Shown one piece after another: positions 43,615 through 53,123 of a stretch of DNA of 64,000 nt. The stretch covers positions 2,416,001 through 2,480,000 of the forward strand of contig NZ_JAFIBU010000001.1 in NCBI RefSeq assembly GCF_017833255.1, given 5' to 3'. The notes beneath the pieces are model-generated. The model had not been told where the DNA came from and ran no database searches. It saw only the letters and a program-made list of their open reading frames with translations. A program made the position numbers and the translations under genes. Numbering within the stretch: position 1 is the first letter of the stretch; every line of letters starts with the position of its first letter. The stretch is from Paenibacillus sp. PvR098. Lineage in GTDB: Bacteria; Bacillota; Bacilli; Paenibacillales; NBRC-103111.

Positions 43615-45161
43615 ATGTTGAAAATGAGTATTCAAACCCGGTTGATCGCAGCATTTCTGGTCATATTAATCCTGCCATGCAGCGTCGTCGGATGGTTTTG
43701 TTATCTGGAGGCAAGACAACAGGTGGAAGATCAAATTATGCAAAGCGCAAGTCAAAGCGTTCAATCTGCAAACCATGAAATTAATACACTTATCTCCAAA
43801 AGCCTATCCGACATGGATTATTTGGCACAACAAATCCATGCCGAAATGGTTGATGGCACGGCTAGTCCACAGGTTAGAGCCATATTGGAGCCATATAAAG
43901 CAATTAACCCTCAATACGAAGTCGTTTATTTCGGAACCAATACCGAAGTGATGATTTTCTCCCCAGATCGAACCATAGAGGGTTACGACCCTCGGACCAG
44001 GCCTTGGTTTATTACAGCGACGGAGAACAAAGGAAAGGCTATCGTAAGTGATCCCTTCCTCTCCGCAACGAATAACCAGATCGCCGCTAACCCGTCGAAA
44101 ATGAGCGATGATGAGTCGGGAGTTGTGGGCGGGCGGCAGCTTGGTTTTGACCGATCTTGCCAAACGAGTGAACAGCATCAAAGTGGGCCAAAATGGCTAC
44201 GTGTTTATTCTGGATAAGGACGGGAAGTACGTCACCAATCCCACGATTGAGCCGGGTACCGAGAACACAGAACCATATGTAACCAAGTTTTACGAATCGA
44301 ATACTGGAGCCGTTGATTTTCAGTTCAATGGGGTAAACAATAAAGGGGTATTTGTCACCAACGAATTGACCGGTTGGAAAATTATCGGCGCCATCGAGAT
44401 GTCAGAAATCACAAACGCAACCAAGGGTATCCTCTATACAACCATTGCCGTAATTGTGATCGCGATCATCATCGGCGTATGCTTGCCTTGTGGATCGTCC
44501 GCTCGATAACTACACCTTTGAAGCAATTAATCCATACGACGGAAAAAATAGCAGCCGGAAATCTGACTGAAGAAATCGCGATCCATTCCAAGGATGAATG
44601 GGGACAGCTCACAGCATCGGTTAACCATATGGTTCATAATTTACGAGACTTAATCGGGGGAAAATCGGGGAAATTATCGAAGTCATTTACGACATCTTGG
44701 ATCAAACCAATTTGCTCGCCCTCAACGCGGCTATCGAGGCTGCACGTGCTGGAGAACAAGGAAGAGGGTTTGCGGTCGTAGCCGATGAGGTACGTAAGCT
44801 CGCGGAACGAAGCGGTAAGGCTACCAAACAAATTACAGTAATTATCAAAGGCATGCAGGAAAACACGCATAGAAGTGTAATGGCCGTTTCCGACGGGGTG
44901 AGTCAGTCCGAGGAGACAAGAAAGGCTTTTGATCGAATTATTGAAATGATTAGCAAAACGGAACTCAAGGTAGGGGAAATTGCGACTGCATGCGAAGAGC
45001 AAGCTGCCCAGTCTAATGAGGTTATGCATTCCATTGAAAACGTCTCATCTGCTAGCCAAGAGGCAGCAGCCGCTTCGGAGGAAACGGCCGCGACGTCACA
45101 TTCCCTTGCGCAGCTTGCAGAAGGTTTAAATGAATCCGTCTCCGTCTTTAAAATCAAGTAA
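43615..45161 (+). pseudogene. Methyl-accepting chemotaxis protein, frameshifted and internally deleted
   Basis: The ATG at 43615 has AGGAGG 9 bases upstream. Parts appear in order over three frames: first membrane segment and dCache sensor (43615 to about 44135), rest of the sensor and second membrane segment (to about 44475), HAMP (TTPLKQLIHTTEKIAAGNLTEEI, to about 44660) and the receptor hairpin tip and return arm ([20 protein letters not shown] to the stop at 45161). A base is gained near 44130, the frame shifts again near 44475, and at about 44660 the junction runs from HAMP directly to the hairpin tip, so much of the first signalling helix is missing. Three lesions argue for a true pseudogene rather than sequencing error. 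Confidence 0.85.
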
Positions 45162-45247
45162 AGGCACCATGAACAGCGTAAGGAATTCCTTAAGGCGGTG
45201 GAAGAGTTAGTTACTAGTATAAATATGAGTCTAGCAGCCGTGATTTT

Positions 45248-45289
45248 AAAAAAAAATGTAGGGCCACCCTTTCGAGTGCCCTACATTTT
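45248..45289 (-). terminator. Terminator closing operon B
   Basis: AATGTAGGGC and GCCCTACATT pair around a loop; on the minus strand nine T follow. It directly follows the stop at 45288 and also lies behind the pseudogene on the other strand. Confidence 0.85.
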
Positions 45290-46826
45290 ATGCAGTTAAA
45301 CTGTTTTGCAGCCATCGAATGACCACTTTCTGGTCTTTTTCCGTCTTGCTTACCCGATAAATATAGAGTCGGTTTTGATGATGCCGATAGTAGATTCTTC
45401 CTTTAGACGAGAAAGGCATTTCCAGTAAATTCCCTACGGTAGAATTCACCGTATTTGGACGTCTCTTCGATTCAACCTCCGCCAGACGATAATGCATAAG
45501 ACAAATCTCATGTTCTACATTGATCCGGTCATTCGTTGTTAGTTGAATGAAATCATGAAAAAACTCTTTGTGAAATTCGGCATGCGGGTAAATTTTTTCA
45601 AAACGCGGTTTGTACTCCTTTTGTAAAATATGCTTCTCCATAGAACTGGACTCTCGTGCATTCATTAATTCTTCTTCAAGCTCTTTGTTTTCTTGCGCTA
45701 ACTGAATCAAGGCCACGGCATCCTCTCGGCTTCTAAGCTCTAACCCGATTAATTCATCGATTTTCATGGTTAACGATTTGATTTTATGCCCGGCCTTCTC
45801 TAATTTCGATTGGTTCTCCTCTTGGGTATAGCGTAACCGCTCCGAAATGCTGGTTAATTGTTTTTCTTTATCACCCAGCAGTACATGTACCTGATCTAAC
45901 TGGCTTTTGACAAAAGTTTCGTTGGCCCGGACCGTCTCTAATTCCTGAACCCGCTTTTCCAGCTCTTCGTGAGTATGTTTTAACGTGCTTTCAAGCTCCG
46001 TCCGGTATCTTTCCAGATTTCGTTTTTCATGAAGTAATTCGTTGATTTTAACTTCCAGGCTTTCGCGCTGCGTACGCAGCATGTCAATCTCATTTTGTAT
46101 TCGTTCCACTTCGTCATTGGAGGTTGAACCCGCAAGCACTGCTTCCAACTTCTCCTGTTGTTCCTGCAACCGCTCAATCTCAGCTGACATCTGATGGTTA
46201 CGTTGTTCATTAATTTTCAGTGTTACTGTCAATTCGTCCAACTGTTTCGTTACCAGATTCCGCTCATCCAAAAGCTTTAATCGCTGCTGTTCCAACTTTA
46301 CGACCTTTTGCGTGGCGTCACTGATTTTGGCTTCCATGTCGTGATAGGAAGCTTTTAACTGCTGCACTTCCAGCAGCTTTTCTTGCAAATCTTGTTGGAG
46401 GATATCGGTATGGATTGAACTATCGCGATGATCGTGAAGCATTTGTTCAAGCTGCTTAATTTCCTCATTCTTCTCCTGCAGATCTGCGGCGATTTGCTCA
46501 CGTTCGCGTACGTAAATCATTAAGTTATTTTGTTTTTCCTCTATATTTCTAAACAACACTTCCATTCTAACTTCTACTTGCTTAAGTTTCGATTTTGTAT
46601 ACGATCTCGTTTGACTGTAGTACCTCCTTAATACAGGCAGGGTTCGTATGAGATCGTTTTTGTAGCGGACCAATAAATAAGTGCTGCCTGCTAAGATCGT
46701 GAACAGCAGGCTGTGCTCCAATATGAACGCGATCGTAAAGCTCAGGATCTGAAAAGCCAAATATATACCAACAAATAAAAAAAATGCTTTTGCTAATTTA
46801 TTCATCATCTTCCACCAATCGTTCAC
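45288..46826 (-). CDS. Membrane-anchored coiled-coil protein with possible RelE-like tail
   Basis: 512 residues. Two membrane segments lie in the first 55 (FFLFVGIYLAFQILSFTIAFI and LLFTILAGSTYLLV), then about 330 residues of nearly unbroken coiled coil (80-410). The C-terminal 100 (HAEFHKEFFHDFIQL...GNLLEMPFSSKGRIYYRHHQNRLYIYRVSKTEKDQKVVIRWL) look like a RelE/ParE/HigB-type mRNA-interferase fold, but this is a weak pattern match. The GTG start overlaps the preceding stop by four bases. It is the last gene of operon B. It could be a tethered sensor or effector. Confidence 0.75.
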   Translation of the reverse strand: MNDWWKMMNKLAKAFFLFVGIYLAFQILSFTIAFILEHSLLFTILAGSTYLLVRYKNDLIRTLPVLRRYYSQTRSYTKSKLKQVEVRMEVLFRNIEEKQNNLMIYVREREQIAADLQEKNEEIKQLEQMLHDHRDSSIHTDILQQDLQEKLLEVQQLKASYHDMEAKISDATQKVVKLEQQRLKLLDERNLVTKQLDELTVTLKINEQRNHQMSAEIERLQEQQEKLEAVLAGSTSNDEVERIQNEIDMLRTQRESLEVKINELLHEKRNLERYRTELESTLKHTHEELEKRVQELETVRANETFVKSQLDQVHVLLGDKEKQLTSISERLRYTQEENQSKLEKAGHKIKSLTMKIDELIGLELRSREDAVALIQLAQENKELEEELMNARESSSMEKHILQKEYKPRFEKIYPHAEFHKEFFHDFIQLTTNDRINVEHEICLMHYRLAEVESKRRPNTVNSTVGNLLEMPFSSKGRIYYRHHQNRLYIYRVSKTEKDQKVVIRWLQNSLTA

Positions 46827-48004
46827 TTTTGTTCCAGCTCAGCGAGTTGATCAAGAGCCTCCTGTGTATACAGAAGGTGCCTGGAAAAAGCGGCATTCAA
46901 CTGCCTGTAATGATCTATGGTAAGCCCGCCCAATAAAGCCGTCTCCCATTGAGCGACTGTTTTTCCTATGATGGACTCTCCTGCTTCTACAATATGCTCA
47001 CGCAATGACCTGTTCCCAAGCTCCTTTAGCTTGATGACATCAAGATAGGTCAAAAAGTAATGATAATACTGATTCACTGAATCATCAATTTGCTTCTTCC
47101 GCTGCTTCAGAGCACTTTCCTTGGTGAGGAAGCCTGTAACCATCGTAAGAGCGGCCACAAATATCGCCATCGGAGGAAAGACATTGAGAATGGCCCACGT
47201 TAACGTATGCCACCCCGCTGCCAAGGCGAGAACACTAGCTACCGTTGTTCCAATAGATACCATAAGGATTTGCTCGGTAGCTCCGACATTAAATTGGAGG
47301 TCTACATTTCCCCTTGCCTTATGTACGAGCATATGAGGAATAATACGCTCAAGATCCGGCTGCTGGGCAGTTAGTTCTTTCTTCCATGCTTCCTCGTATA
47401 CTTTATTGCATTGACCCAGCATTCGTCCGATATCCAAAGAAACGTCATTCGGATGTAAGTATGTTTCCATAAGAGCCTCGACTATGGATTTATCGTCAAC
47501 GACATTCTCATTAGCCGTCAGCTTCTGACCGCCCAGCTTCTCCGAAAGCTGGTTAGCTCCTTTTACAGCCATATTGACTAAAGAGCCCATCTTCTTAGCT
47601 GAATCTTTAATGCCACTGTACCAGGAGCTATCCGCTTCAAGCTTTCGATGCATAAGGTTCTTTTTGCTTTGAAAATAGCTGGCAAGCTGATCATATGCCG
47701 TTTCAAAAAAGATTTCCGGAGCTTTGGAATTGAACTTCCATAAATTTTTGTGACGCTCCGTAAATTCATCCGTTATGCTTAAATATTGGCTTGCCTGCGC
47801 TTGAACGATCAACTGCTCCTGCATCAGAGCTATCCGTAATTGATCTTTGTTTTTTGAACCGGCTATGGCTGAACGGTTTTCTTGTAATGCGCGTTTAAAA
47901 GAGGTCATGATATTATTTATGGTCTCTTCACTGACTGCGGATAAATCGGTATGTACTTTTTGAAAAGCTTCATATTGAACAATCTTAGTAAGTAGGCTAT
48001 TCAT
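46823..48004 (-). CDS. Unknown membrane protein of operon B
   Basis: 393 residues. A long helical N-terminal part (about 1-240) is followed by two membrane segments (ILMVSIGTTVASVLALAAGW, 245-268, and VFPPMAIFVAALTMVTGF, 275-297) and a helical C-terminal part. The ATG at 48004 has AAGGGAG upstream, and the stop overlaps the next start (GTGA). I do not recognise it. It probably forms a membrane complex with its two neighbours. Confidence 0.7.
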   Translation of the reverse strand: MNSLLTKIVQYEAFQKVHTDLSAVSEETINNIMTSFKRALQENRSAIAGSKNKDQLRIALMQEQLIVQAQASQYLSITDEFTERHKNLWKFNSKAPEIFFETAYDQLASYFQSKKNLMHRKLEADSSWYSGIKDSAKKMGSLVNMAVKGANQLSEKLGGQKLTANENVVDDKSIVEALMETYLHPNDVSLDIGRMLGQCNKVYEEAWKKELTAQQPDLERIIPHMLVHKARGNVDLQFNVGATEQILMVSIGTTVASVLALAAGWHTLTWAILNVFPPMAIFVAALTMVTGFLTKESALKQRKKQIDDSVNQYYHYFLTYLDVIKLKELGNRSLREHIVEAGESIIGKTVAQWETALLGGLTIDHYRQLNAAFSRHLLYTQEALDQLAELEQK

Positions 48005-48015
48005 GCTGTGCTCCC

Positions 48016-48879
48016 TTATGGTAACTGAAGTGATACTTTCCGATATAACTTTCCTGCCGGCTGGACGAGCTGCTTCATTCGTTGAAAAGCGTCGTTTGGG
48101 TTAGTAATGGAATAAGAAACCATAAGAGCCGTGGCTAAACCAACCAGGCACCCTATCCATACAGGACCTCCGACCAGCGAGGTAACGAGCAAAGCGCTGC
48201 CGGACACCAACGCTCCCTTTCCATTTTGCTTTAAGGATTCAAGCCGATTGCCGCTCTTCATCGCACTGTAAACCATGCCTCCGGCAGCTATGGGGAACAA
48301 GATCGGATTAGCGGTGGCAAGTGAGGAAATCAACAGGCCCCCGGAGAGACGAGATAGCCGTGACGGGTCCGGTTTATTCCCAAGCAATAATGCAGCCGCC
48401 AGTCCTGCCAGTCCTCCAAGTAACTCAGTGCCGTTAAAGGTGAGCGCATCCGCTAAAAAGGTTTTGGAGATGCCCATTTCACTTACCAGTCCACTGATAC
48501 TGCGATATTGTTCCTCCGTTAGTGAAAACAAAGGGTTAATCCCTGACTTAGAGGCCGTATCTCGAAGTAAATGCTCTCCTGCCTGCATCAACTCCGTGAC
48601 TAGAGAGTCATCCGTTTTCACATCTCTTACGGCTTCAAACGCCCCCCACACCGTATGTTGACCATCCAGTAAATGATGGAGGCCAGATCCCCCAATATGA
48701 GTTTGGTTATATACCGCATCAATGGCTTTATCATACTCATCTATGTTGTGATTAAACTCGCTGGCCATCCAGGTTGATAACGGTTCCCCTAACAGGGTAA
48801 CTCCCCCGCCTATGATTAACGGAGCATCCGCTCCCATGGAACCAAAGCTTAAATCACGAAGTCTTCTTTTTTTATCCAT
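48016..48879 (-). CDS. Glycine-rich membrane protein of operon B
   Basis: 287 residues from the ATG at 48879, with AAGGAG 5-6 bases upstream; the open frame starts at 48936. The C-terminal half has three to four short glycine-rich hydrophobic segments (LLGGLAGLAAALLLG, GGLLISSLATANPILFPIAAGGMVYSA, GALVSGSALLVTSLVGGPVWIGCLVGLATALM), while the N-terminal half is soluble (IDEYDKAIDAVYNQTHIGGSGLHHLLDG). No family is recognised. It precedes the next membrane-protein gene by 11 bases. Confidence 0.7.
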   Translation of the reverse strand: MDKKRRLRDLSFGSMGADAPLIIGGGVTLLGEPLSTWMASEFNHNIDEYDKAIDAVYNQTHIGGSGLHHLLDGQHTVWGAFEAVRDVKTDDSLVTELMQAGEHLLRDTASKSGINPLFSLTEEQYRSISGLVSEMGISKTFLADALTFNGTELLGGLAGLAAALLLGNKPDPSRLSRLSGGLLISSLATANPILFPIAAGGMVYSAMKSGNRLESLKQNGKGALVSGSALLVTSLVGGPVWIGCLVGLATALMVSYSITNPNDAFQRMKQLVQPAGKLYRKVSLQLP

Positions 48880-48960
48880 CGTTCTCCTTGTATCCATCCT
48901 GCTATATGTATTTATTCTTCTAGTTATATCGACCACACTTATTCGTCCCGTTAGACGAGA

Positions 48961-49560
48961 TTACATCCGATCTGTATTACCATCCAAAAGCTTTGCCAAT
49001 GGAGCAAAAACTTCATTGCGTATGGCTTCGCGTGAGCTAACCTGTACTAGTGGAATGCTACGGGCAACCGCCTCACGGATTCCCCAATATCGTTTCATCA
49101 CTTTGTCATCTACGGGTATCCCCTTTAACAGTCCATGCATCTCCGTAATTCGAAATGCACTTTCATCCACAAGCGGATAATAAAAGGTCGGATGATCGGA
49201 TACCGCCGGGAGTCGATTCCAAGCACTAAAATCATAAGTATAACGGATCAACCACAATTTTGGATAATCCTCTTCAAAATTAACTTCCACGCCGTAAACG
49301 GCCCCTATGCTCGTATTGGCCTCATCCGCCGGAGAAAGTTCCTCTTTAAGTTGATACAGCTTAATAAAATCATTGATCAACCAACCGCTGTAGTGTACAT
49401 CCGACTTCCACCTTAGGGGCCTCTGCGTTAATGGAATCAATCCGGCTTCCTCGGCTTCCATATCCATCTCCGTAAACAGCAAATCCAGATTTTCATAGGT
49501 TTTCAATAGAACCTTAAAGGCTTGGGCAATGTTTGTTCCGGTGTTACTTTCTATAGACAT
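48961..49560 (-). CDS. Unknown protein of operon B
   Basis: 199 residues from the ATG at 49560, which lies inside the nuclease gene (17-base overlap), with AAGGAG upstream. A soluble protein with many aromatic residues (YPKLWLIRYTYDFSAWNRLPAVSDHPTFYYP). I do not recognise it. The overlap implies coupling with the nuclease; an inhibitor or partner is possible. Confidence 0.65.
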   Translation of the reverse strand: MSIESNTGTNIAQAFKVLLKTYENLDLLFTEMDMEAEEAGLIPLTQRPLRWKSDVHYSGWLINDFIKLYQLKEELSPADEANTSIGAVYGVEVNFEEDYPKLWLIRYTYDFSAWNRLPAVSDHPTFYYPLVDESAFRITEMHGLLKGIPVDDKVMKRYWGIREAVARSIPLVQVSSREAIRNEVFAPLAKLLDGNTDRM

Positions 49561-50326
49561 AGCTCTTATTCTCCTTGATTGGATTTTCAGGCCACACAAG
49601 GGTTTCGAACCTTTGTCTCTTCCCCTGATAATGGTATGCCGAATCATTCAGCTCGATCGTTTCGAGTCCGGAGGAGAACCCTCGGAACCGGACAAAACCT
49701 TTTTTCAACAGCAGGTCTGTAATATCCTTTAGAATCAGCCGCTGCCCAATCTCAAGCGTTCCGGTATCCAACTCCTGAAGCGACTCCAGCACCTCCTGCC
49801 AAGACAAAAAACCAAGCGATATATCGGATCTAATAATCGGGCGGTTCCTCATGGTTCGTTCAACCGGCAGCAAGATGTCAAGGGGCGCCAGGAAGACGAG
49901 AAATTTCTGACGATCAGCGCCTACTGAATGGATCATCCGAGCGTAACGCGCGAGTTGATTACGGCTTTCTTCAGGTTTTATCACAGCTAGCGGGTCTTCA
50001 TCCTCCGAGGATAACGAGCTCAAATATTTGACCTCGATACCGATCAAAGTCTCAGGATGATCTATTAGTAAATCAATCTCCCCTTCCGGATGAGAAGGCC
50101 AGAAACGGTATTCCATATCGTATCCCCGAATACGATCCAACATAAGCTTCCATTGGAGCTTTGATTCATCCGTTTCAAAACGAACCTGTGAAAGTACATT
50201 CCTGAACCCCAGCTCGAATGACAAGTACCGAAGCGTCCCGAAAAAATCCCCCGTCAGCTTATCCTCCAGTCGTTCCGACAAATTACTGCCTGTGCTTGAG
50301 ATTTTATTGTGAATTTCTGATATCAT
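49544..50326 (-). CDS. PD-(D/E)XK-type nuclease-like protein
   Basis: 260 residues. The core GEIDLLIDHPETLIGIEVKYLSS (82-104) gives the nuclease pattern with D85 and E98-x-K100; an upstream acidic helix (ERLEDKL, 18-24) may supply another ligand. It then continues through SRNQLARYARMIHSVGADRQKFLVFL. The fold is of restriction-enzyme or Holliday-junction nuclease type. It overlaps the next gene and follows the regulator-like gene by 86 bases. It is the likely DNA-cutting part of operon B. Confidence 0.75.
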   Translation of the reverse strand: MISEIHNKISSTGSNLSERLEDKLTGDFFGTLRYLSFELGFRNVLSQVRFETDESKLQWKLMLDRIRGYDMEYRFWPSHPEGEIDLLIDHPETLIGIEVKYLSSLSSEDEDPLAVIKPEESRNQLARYARMIHSVGADRQKFLVFLAPLDILLPVERTMRNRPIIRSDISLGFLSWQEVLESLQELDTGTLEIGQRLILKDITDLLLKKGFVRFRGFSSGLETIELNDSAYHYQGKRQRFETLVWPENPIKENKSYVYRK

Positions 50327-50412
50327 CGTTGGTCACCAGCCGCATCCGATTTTCCCCTAAGAAGATCATCGGTGAAGTTATTTTCTTATAAAGAAGGGGG
50401 AAGTGGCTAAGC

Positions 50413-51576
50413 CTACAAACCCAACATTCGATTTCTTCTATTTCCAGGATCATAGGATACAACGAGCTGAGATGGCTTCACCCACTGCCACATATATCCC
50501 TGCTTCGTCCTTACCACCGCCTGATCCGCGGGAACGTCCAAACATGAAGCTAATGCTTTCCTAAGCTTCTGTATGTACACACGGATGGTATCCTTATTAC
50601 CGCCTTCCCATAAATCCCCCGCCATTTGCTCGGAAGTGCGGGGATTCGTCTGCTTCATGAGATACTCAAGTAAGGCAGCAAGCCGAGGTTGAAGCTCCAC
50701 TGTATCCCGGGGACCGGAGAACAACGCTTTTGAACGGAACATATCCAAAACGCACCCTCCCTGTTCGATGATTTCATCTGTCATTTGCTCGGCTTCATCG
50801 TAGGGAATAACCGATACATCATGATTCTTTATTAGCGCACAGGTCACTTTTTTTTGTTGAGACGCGGCTTCGATCTGCATACGAAACAGTTCGATTTCCG
50901 GAATATACATGCGATCCGTATCTTCCTTCCAAGCACCCTCGAGGTGCTGCTCCGCTTTCTCCCTATCGCCCATTTTAGCGTAACAGACGGCCAAAGAACC
51001 CATGGCTCGAACTCTTTGGTTTCCTGTTAGCTTCCCCGATGTTAAAGCCATTGAAAAGTGCTCTGCAGAATTATTCCACTTCTGGTCATACCAGTGAATG
51101 TATCCTAAATGATAATGGGCCAATGGATGGTTCGGTTCAAGCTGAAGCAGCTGCTCGAATAAAGAGGCAGCCTTCAAGCGATTTAACCATTTCACTTTGT
51201 GATGTGTCCCATGCTGCAATAAAAGCGCAGCCAAACTGTATTTGAGCCTGGCTTGTTCCGGCTGGAGCATCAGCATCTTATTATAAAGAGCAATTCCCTC
51301 CGACATCCAAGCCGCCTCGTCACCGAGCCCCTCCGCTCTTTCCCACTCTTGCTCCATTTCCAACAACTGATCATACGACTCCTTAGGAGGATCCGGAACA
51401 ATGAGCTCACGCACCCTTTCTACTACTAGCCCCTCGCCCTTTTCATCACGATAATCCTCTTGAACGATCGTCCATTCGTTTCCCATATAACGGATTTTAG
51501 CGCCGTTCACAAGTGGTTCGCCGGACTGCTCAGGCTTAGGGATAATCATTTGAACCTTTTTTTTGATTTTTGCCAT
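50413..51576 (-). CDS. TPR-repeat protein with C-terminal winged helix (operon B)
   Basis: 387 residues from the ATG at 51576 (GAAGGAAG upstream). Three parts: a small N-terminal beta domain (NGAKIRYMGNEWTIVQEDYR, 24-43, continuing DEKGEGLVVE), TPR-like helices (AHYHLGYIHWYDQKWNNSAEHF) and an OmpR-type winged helix (RTSEQMAGDLWEGGNKDTIRVYIQKLRKALA...TKQGYMWQWV). It is a paralogue of the operon A protein at 32797-33810. The N-terminal domain is shared with the protein at 55728-56516. It may be a regulator or a sensor that triggers the operon B effector. Confidence 0.8.
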   Translation of the reverse strand: MAKIKKKVQMIIPKPEQSGEPLVNGAKIRYMGNEWTIVQEDYRDEKGEGLVVERVRELIVPDPPKESYDQLLEMEQEWERAEGLGDEAAWMSEGIALYNKMLMLQPEQARLKYSLAALLLQHGTHHKVKWLNRLKAASLFEQLLQLEPNHPLAHYHLGYIHWYDQKWNNSAEHFSMALTSGKLTGNQRVRAMGSLAVCYAKMGDREKAEQHLEGAWKEDTDRMYIPEIELFRMQIEAASQQKKVTCALIKNHDVSVIPYDEAEQMTDEIIEQGGCVLDMFRSKALFSGPRDTVELQPRLAALLEYLMKQTNPRTSEQMAGDLWEGGNKDTIRVYIQKLRKALASCLDVPADQAVVRTKQGYMWQWVKPSQLVVSYDPGNRRNRMLGL

Positions 51577-51656
51577 TGCTGCACTTCCTTCAACGGTATG
51601 ATTACCTTTTATCTTATCGAAAAAGGGACAGGCCGTGAAGAAAAATATAGTTTGGT

Positions 51657-52379
51657 CTATGAATTTAAATCCATCGGAGTAGACCATTCCGAGAGCAGCT
51701 CCCCGATCATTTTCTCTTGAATCAGCAAGTCCGCATGAAGATCGAGCTCCGTTGGCTCAAAATTGACGACCACAAGCTTAGCTCCGCGCTCTTTAGCATG
51801 CAACGGAAGCTGATTAGCGGGATACACAGACAGGGAAGAACCTAATACAATCAGCAGATCTGCTTTCTCGATCTCGTCATAAGCCTTGTCCACCGCCTCT
51901 TCCGGCAGAGCCTCCCCGAATAACACCACATCCGGTCGAATGAATCCGCCGCACTTACAATAGGGTGCGTTCATTAAATAGACAGAGTCATCATACTTCT
52001 CCTTGCACAGCATGCAGGACAAGCACCTAATATTCCCGTGAAGCTCAATCACGTTCTCACTCCCTGCTTTTCGATGCAAACCATCAACATTCTGTGTAAT
52101 AACGGCTTTTAATTTCCTCTTCTTTTCTAATTCGGCCAGAACATAATGGCCCCGATGAGGCTCACATGGCTTCAGCCCTTCCAATCGGCTTCGATAAAAC
52201 TCAAAGAACGCCTCGCGATTATTTTCCAACGCCTGCACGCTTGCAAGAGCCATCGGATTTTTATCCTTCCAAATTCCTCTGAGGCTGCTGCGGAAGTCCG
52301 GAATTCCCGATTCGGTACTCATGCCAGCCCCCGTCAGAACGATACAGTAGGTAGACTCCTCTAATAATGGCTTCAACAT
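51657..52379 (-). CDS. cobB: Sirtuin-type NAD-dependent protein deacylase
   Basis: 240 residues from the ATG at 52379 (GGAG 8 bases upstream). Signature motifs are GAGMSTESGIPDFR, TQNVDGLH, the catalytic His in IELHGN, four zinc Cys (RCLSCMLC and APYCKCGG) and GSSLSVYPA. The family removes acyl groups from Lys using NAD+; some relatives act as NADases in phage defence. The full zinc set speaks for a deacylase. It precedes the regulator gene by 80 bases and may lead operon B. Confidence 0.92.
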   Translation of the reverse strand: MLKPLLEESTYCIVLTGAGMSTESGIPDFRSSLRGIWKDKNPMALASVQALENNREAFFEFYRSRLEGLKPCEPHRGHYVLAELEKKRKLKAVITQNVDGLHRKAGSENVIELHGNIRCLSCMLCKEKYDDSVYLMNAPYCKCGGFIRPDVVLFGEALPEEAVDKAYDEIEKADLLIVLGSSLSVYPANQLPLHAKERGAKLVVVNFEPTELDLHADLLIQEKMIGELLSEWSTPMDLNS

Positions 52380-52448
52380 GTACCTCACTCCATTTCATTT
52401 GTTATCCCTTACTCTCAAGAACGCTTCAAGAGAACCGCTATACGATAG

Positions 52449-52901
52449 TCATAATCTATAACCGATCAGGGCCGGACTTAAAATATGCTTTCGATTACGG
52501 ATAGCAAACAGAGGATCTTCTCCATGTACAGCAAAATCGATATCTCTATGCATCAGTATGTCCTGCTTTTGTTCGTAAGTAAGCCTGGGGGTAATCCCCC
52601 TAAACACCTGCTCTACCTCAGTCAGTGCCTCCTTTAATTGCTGGGCTTCCTTCCTTACAATAATCATCGGGGCACCCAAATCCAGAAGCCGACAAATTCT
52701 GCTATAATATCGCTCAAGTCTACGCCAGGCCAGATTTTTGCGGCTGCCTTTTACTTTCGCAGAAAGCTTTAACAAAGCGATCGAATCGCATATCCCTTTG
52801 AACCACCTTGCATCGGGTAAACGATCATCGCGCAGGCACTGCTGCACCTTGTTTATATGTACATGGAAGATTCTAATGATTTTCACTTCGTGGTTCGTCA
52901 T
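52449..52901 (-). CDS. Hypothetical protein, 150 residues
   Basis: Strongly basic, helical, with no membrane segment: LLKLSAKVKGSRKNLAWRRLERYYSRICRLLDLG and QQLKEALTEVEQVFRG. The ATG at 52901 is preceded by GGAGG. I do not recognise it. It is 69 bases upstream of the sirtuin gene and may be co-transcribed with it. A small inverted repeat CGTAAC-ATTCTT-GTTACG lies at 52956-52972 in its leader. Confidence 0.65.
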   Translation of the reverse strand: MTNHEVKIIRIFHVHINKVQQCLRDDRLPDARWFKGICDSIALLKLSAKVKGSRKNLAWRRLERYYSRICRLLDLGAPMIIVRKEAQQLKEALTEVEQVFRGITPRLTYEQKQDILMHRDIDFAVHGEDPLFAIRNRKHILSPALIGYRL

Positions 52902-53123
52902 CGTGTGACCTCCTTAAATGTGATCTTTCTATTCCCTTATAGTAAATGATGCGGCGTAACATTCTTGTTACGTGATAGCGTGTACAATTCCATTATACGA
53001 AAGGACGTCTTCTCTAACTAAAGAAAAAAAGTTTTGCAATGGTTCAAAATACCATAGTAAACTACTTAAGTCCCTGCCTAAATCATCCAGTAAACTCTAC
53101 TCTTCGAAGGAGCGAAAAACACC

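Noticed and set aside
43572..43778. Overlapping open frame at the start of the chemotaxis receptor region
   Set aside because: It lies in another frame of the receptor's first membrane segment; the frame starting at 43615 has the ribosome site and the family match.
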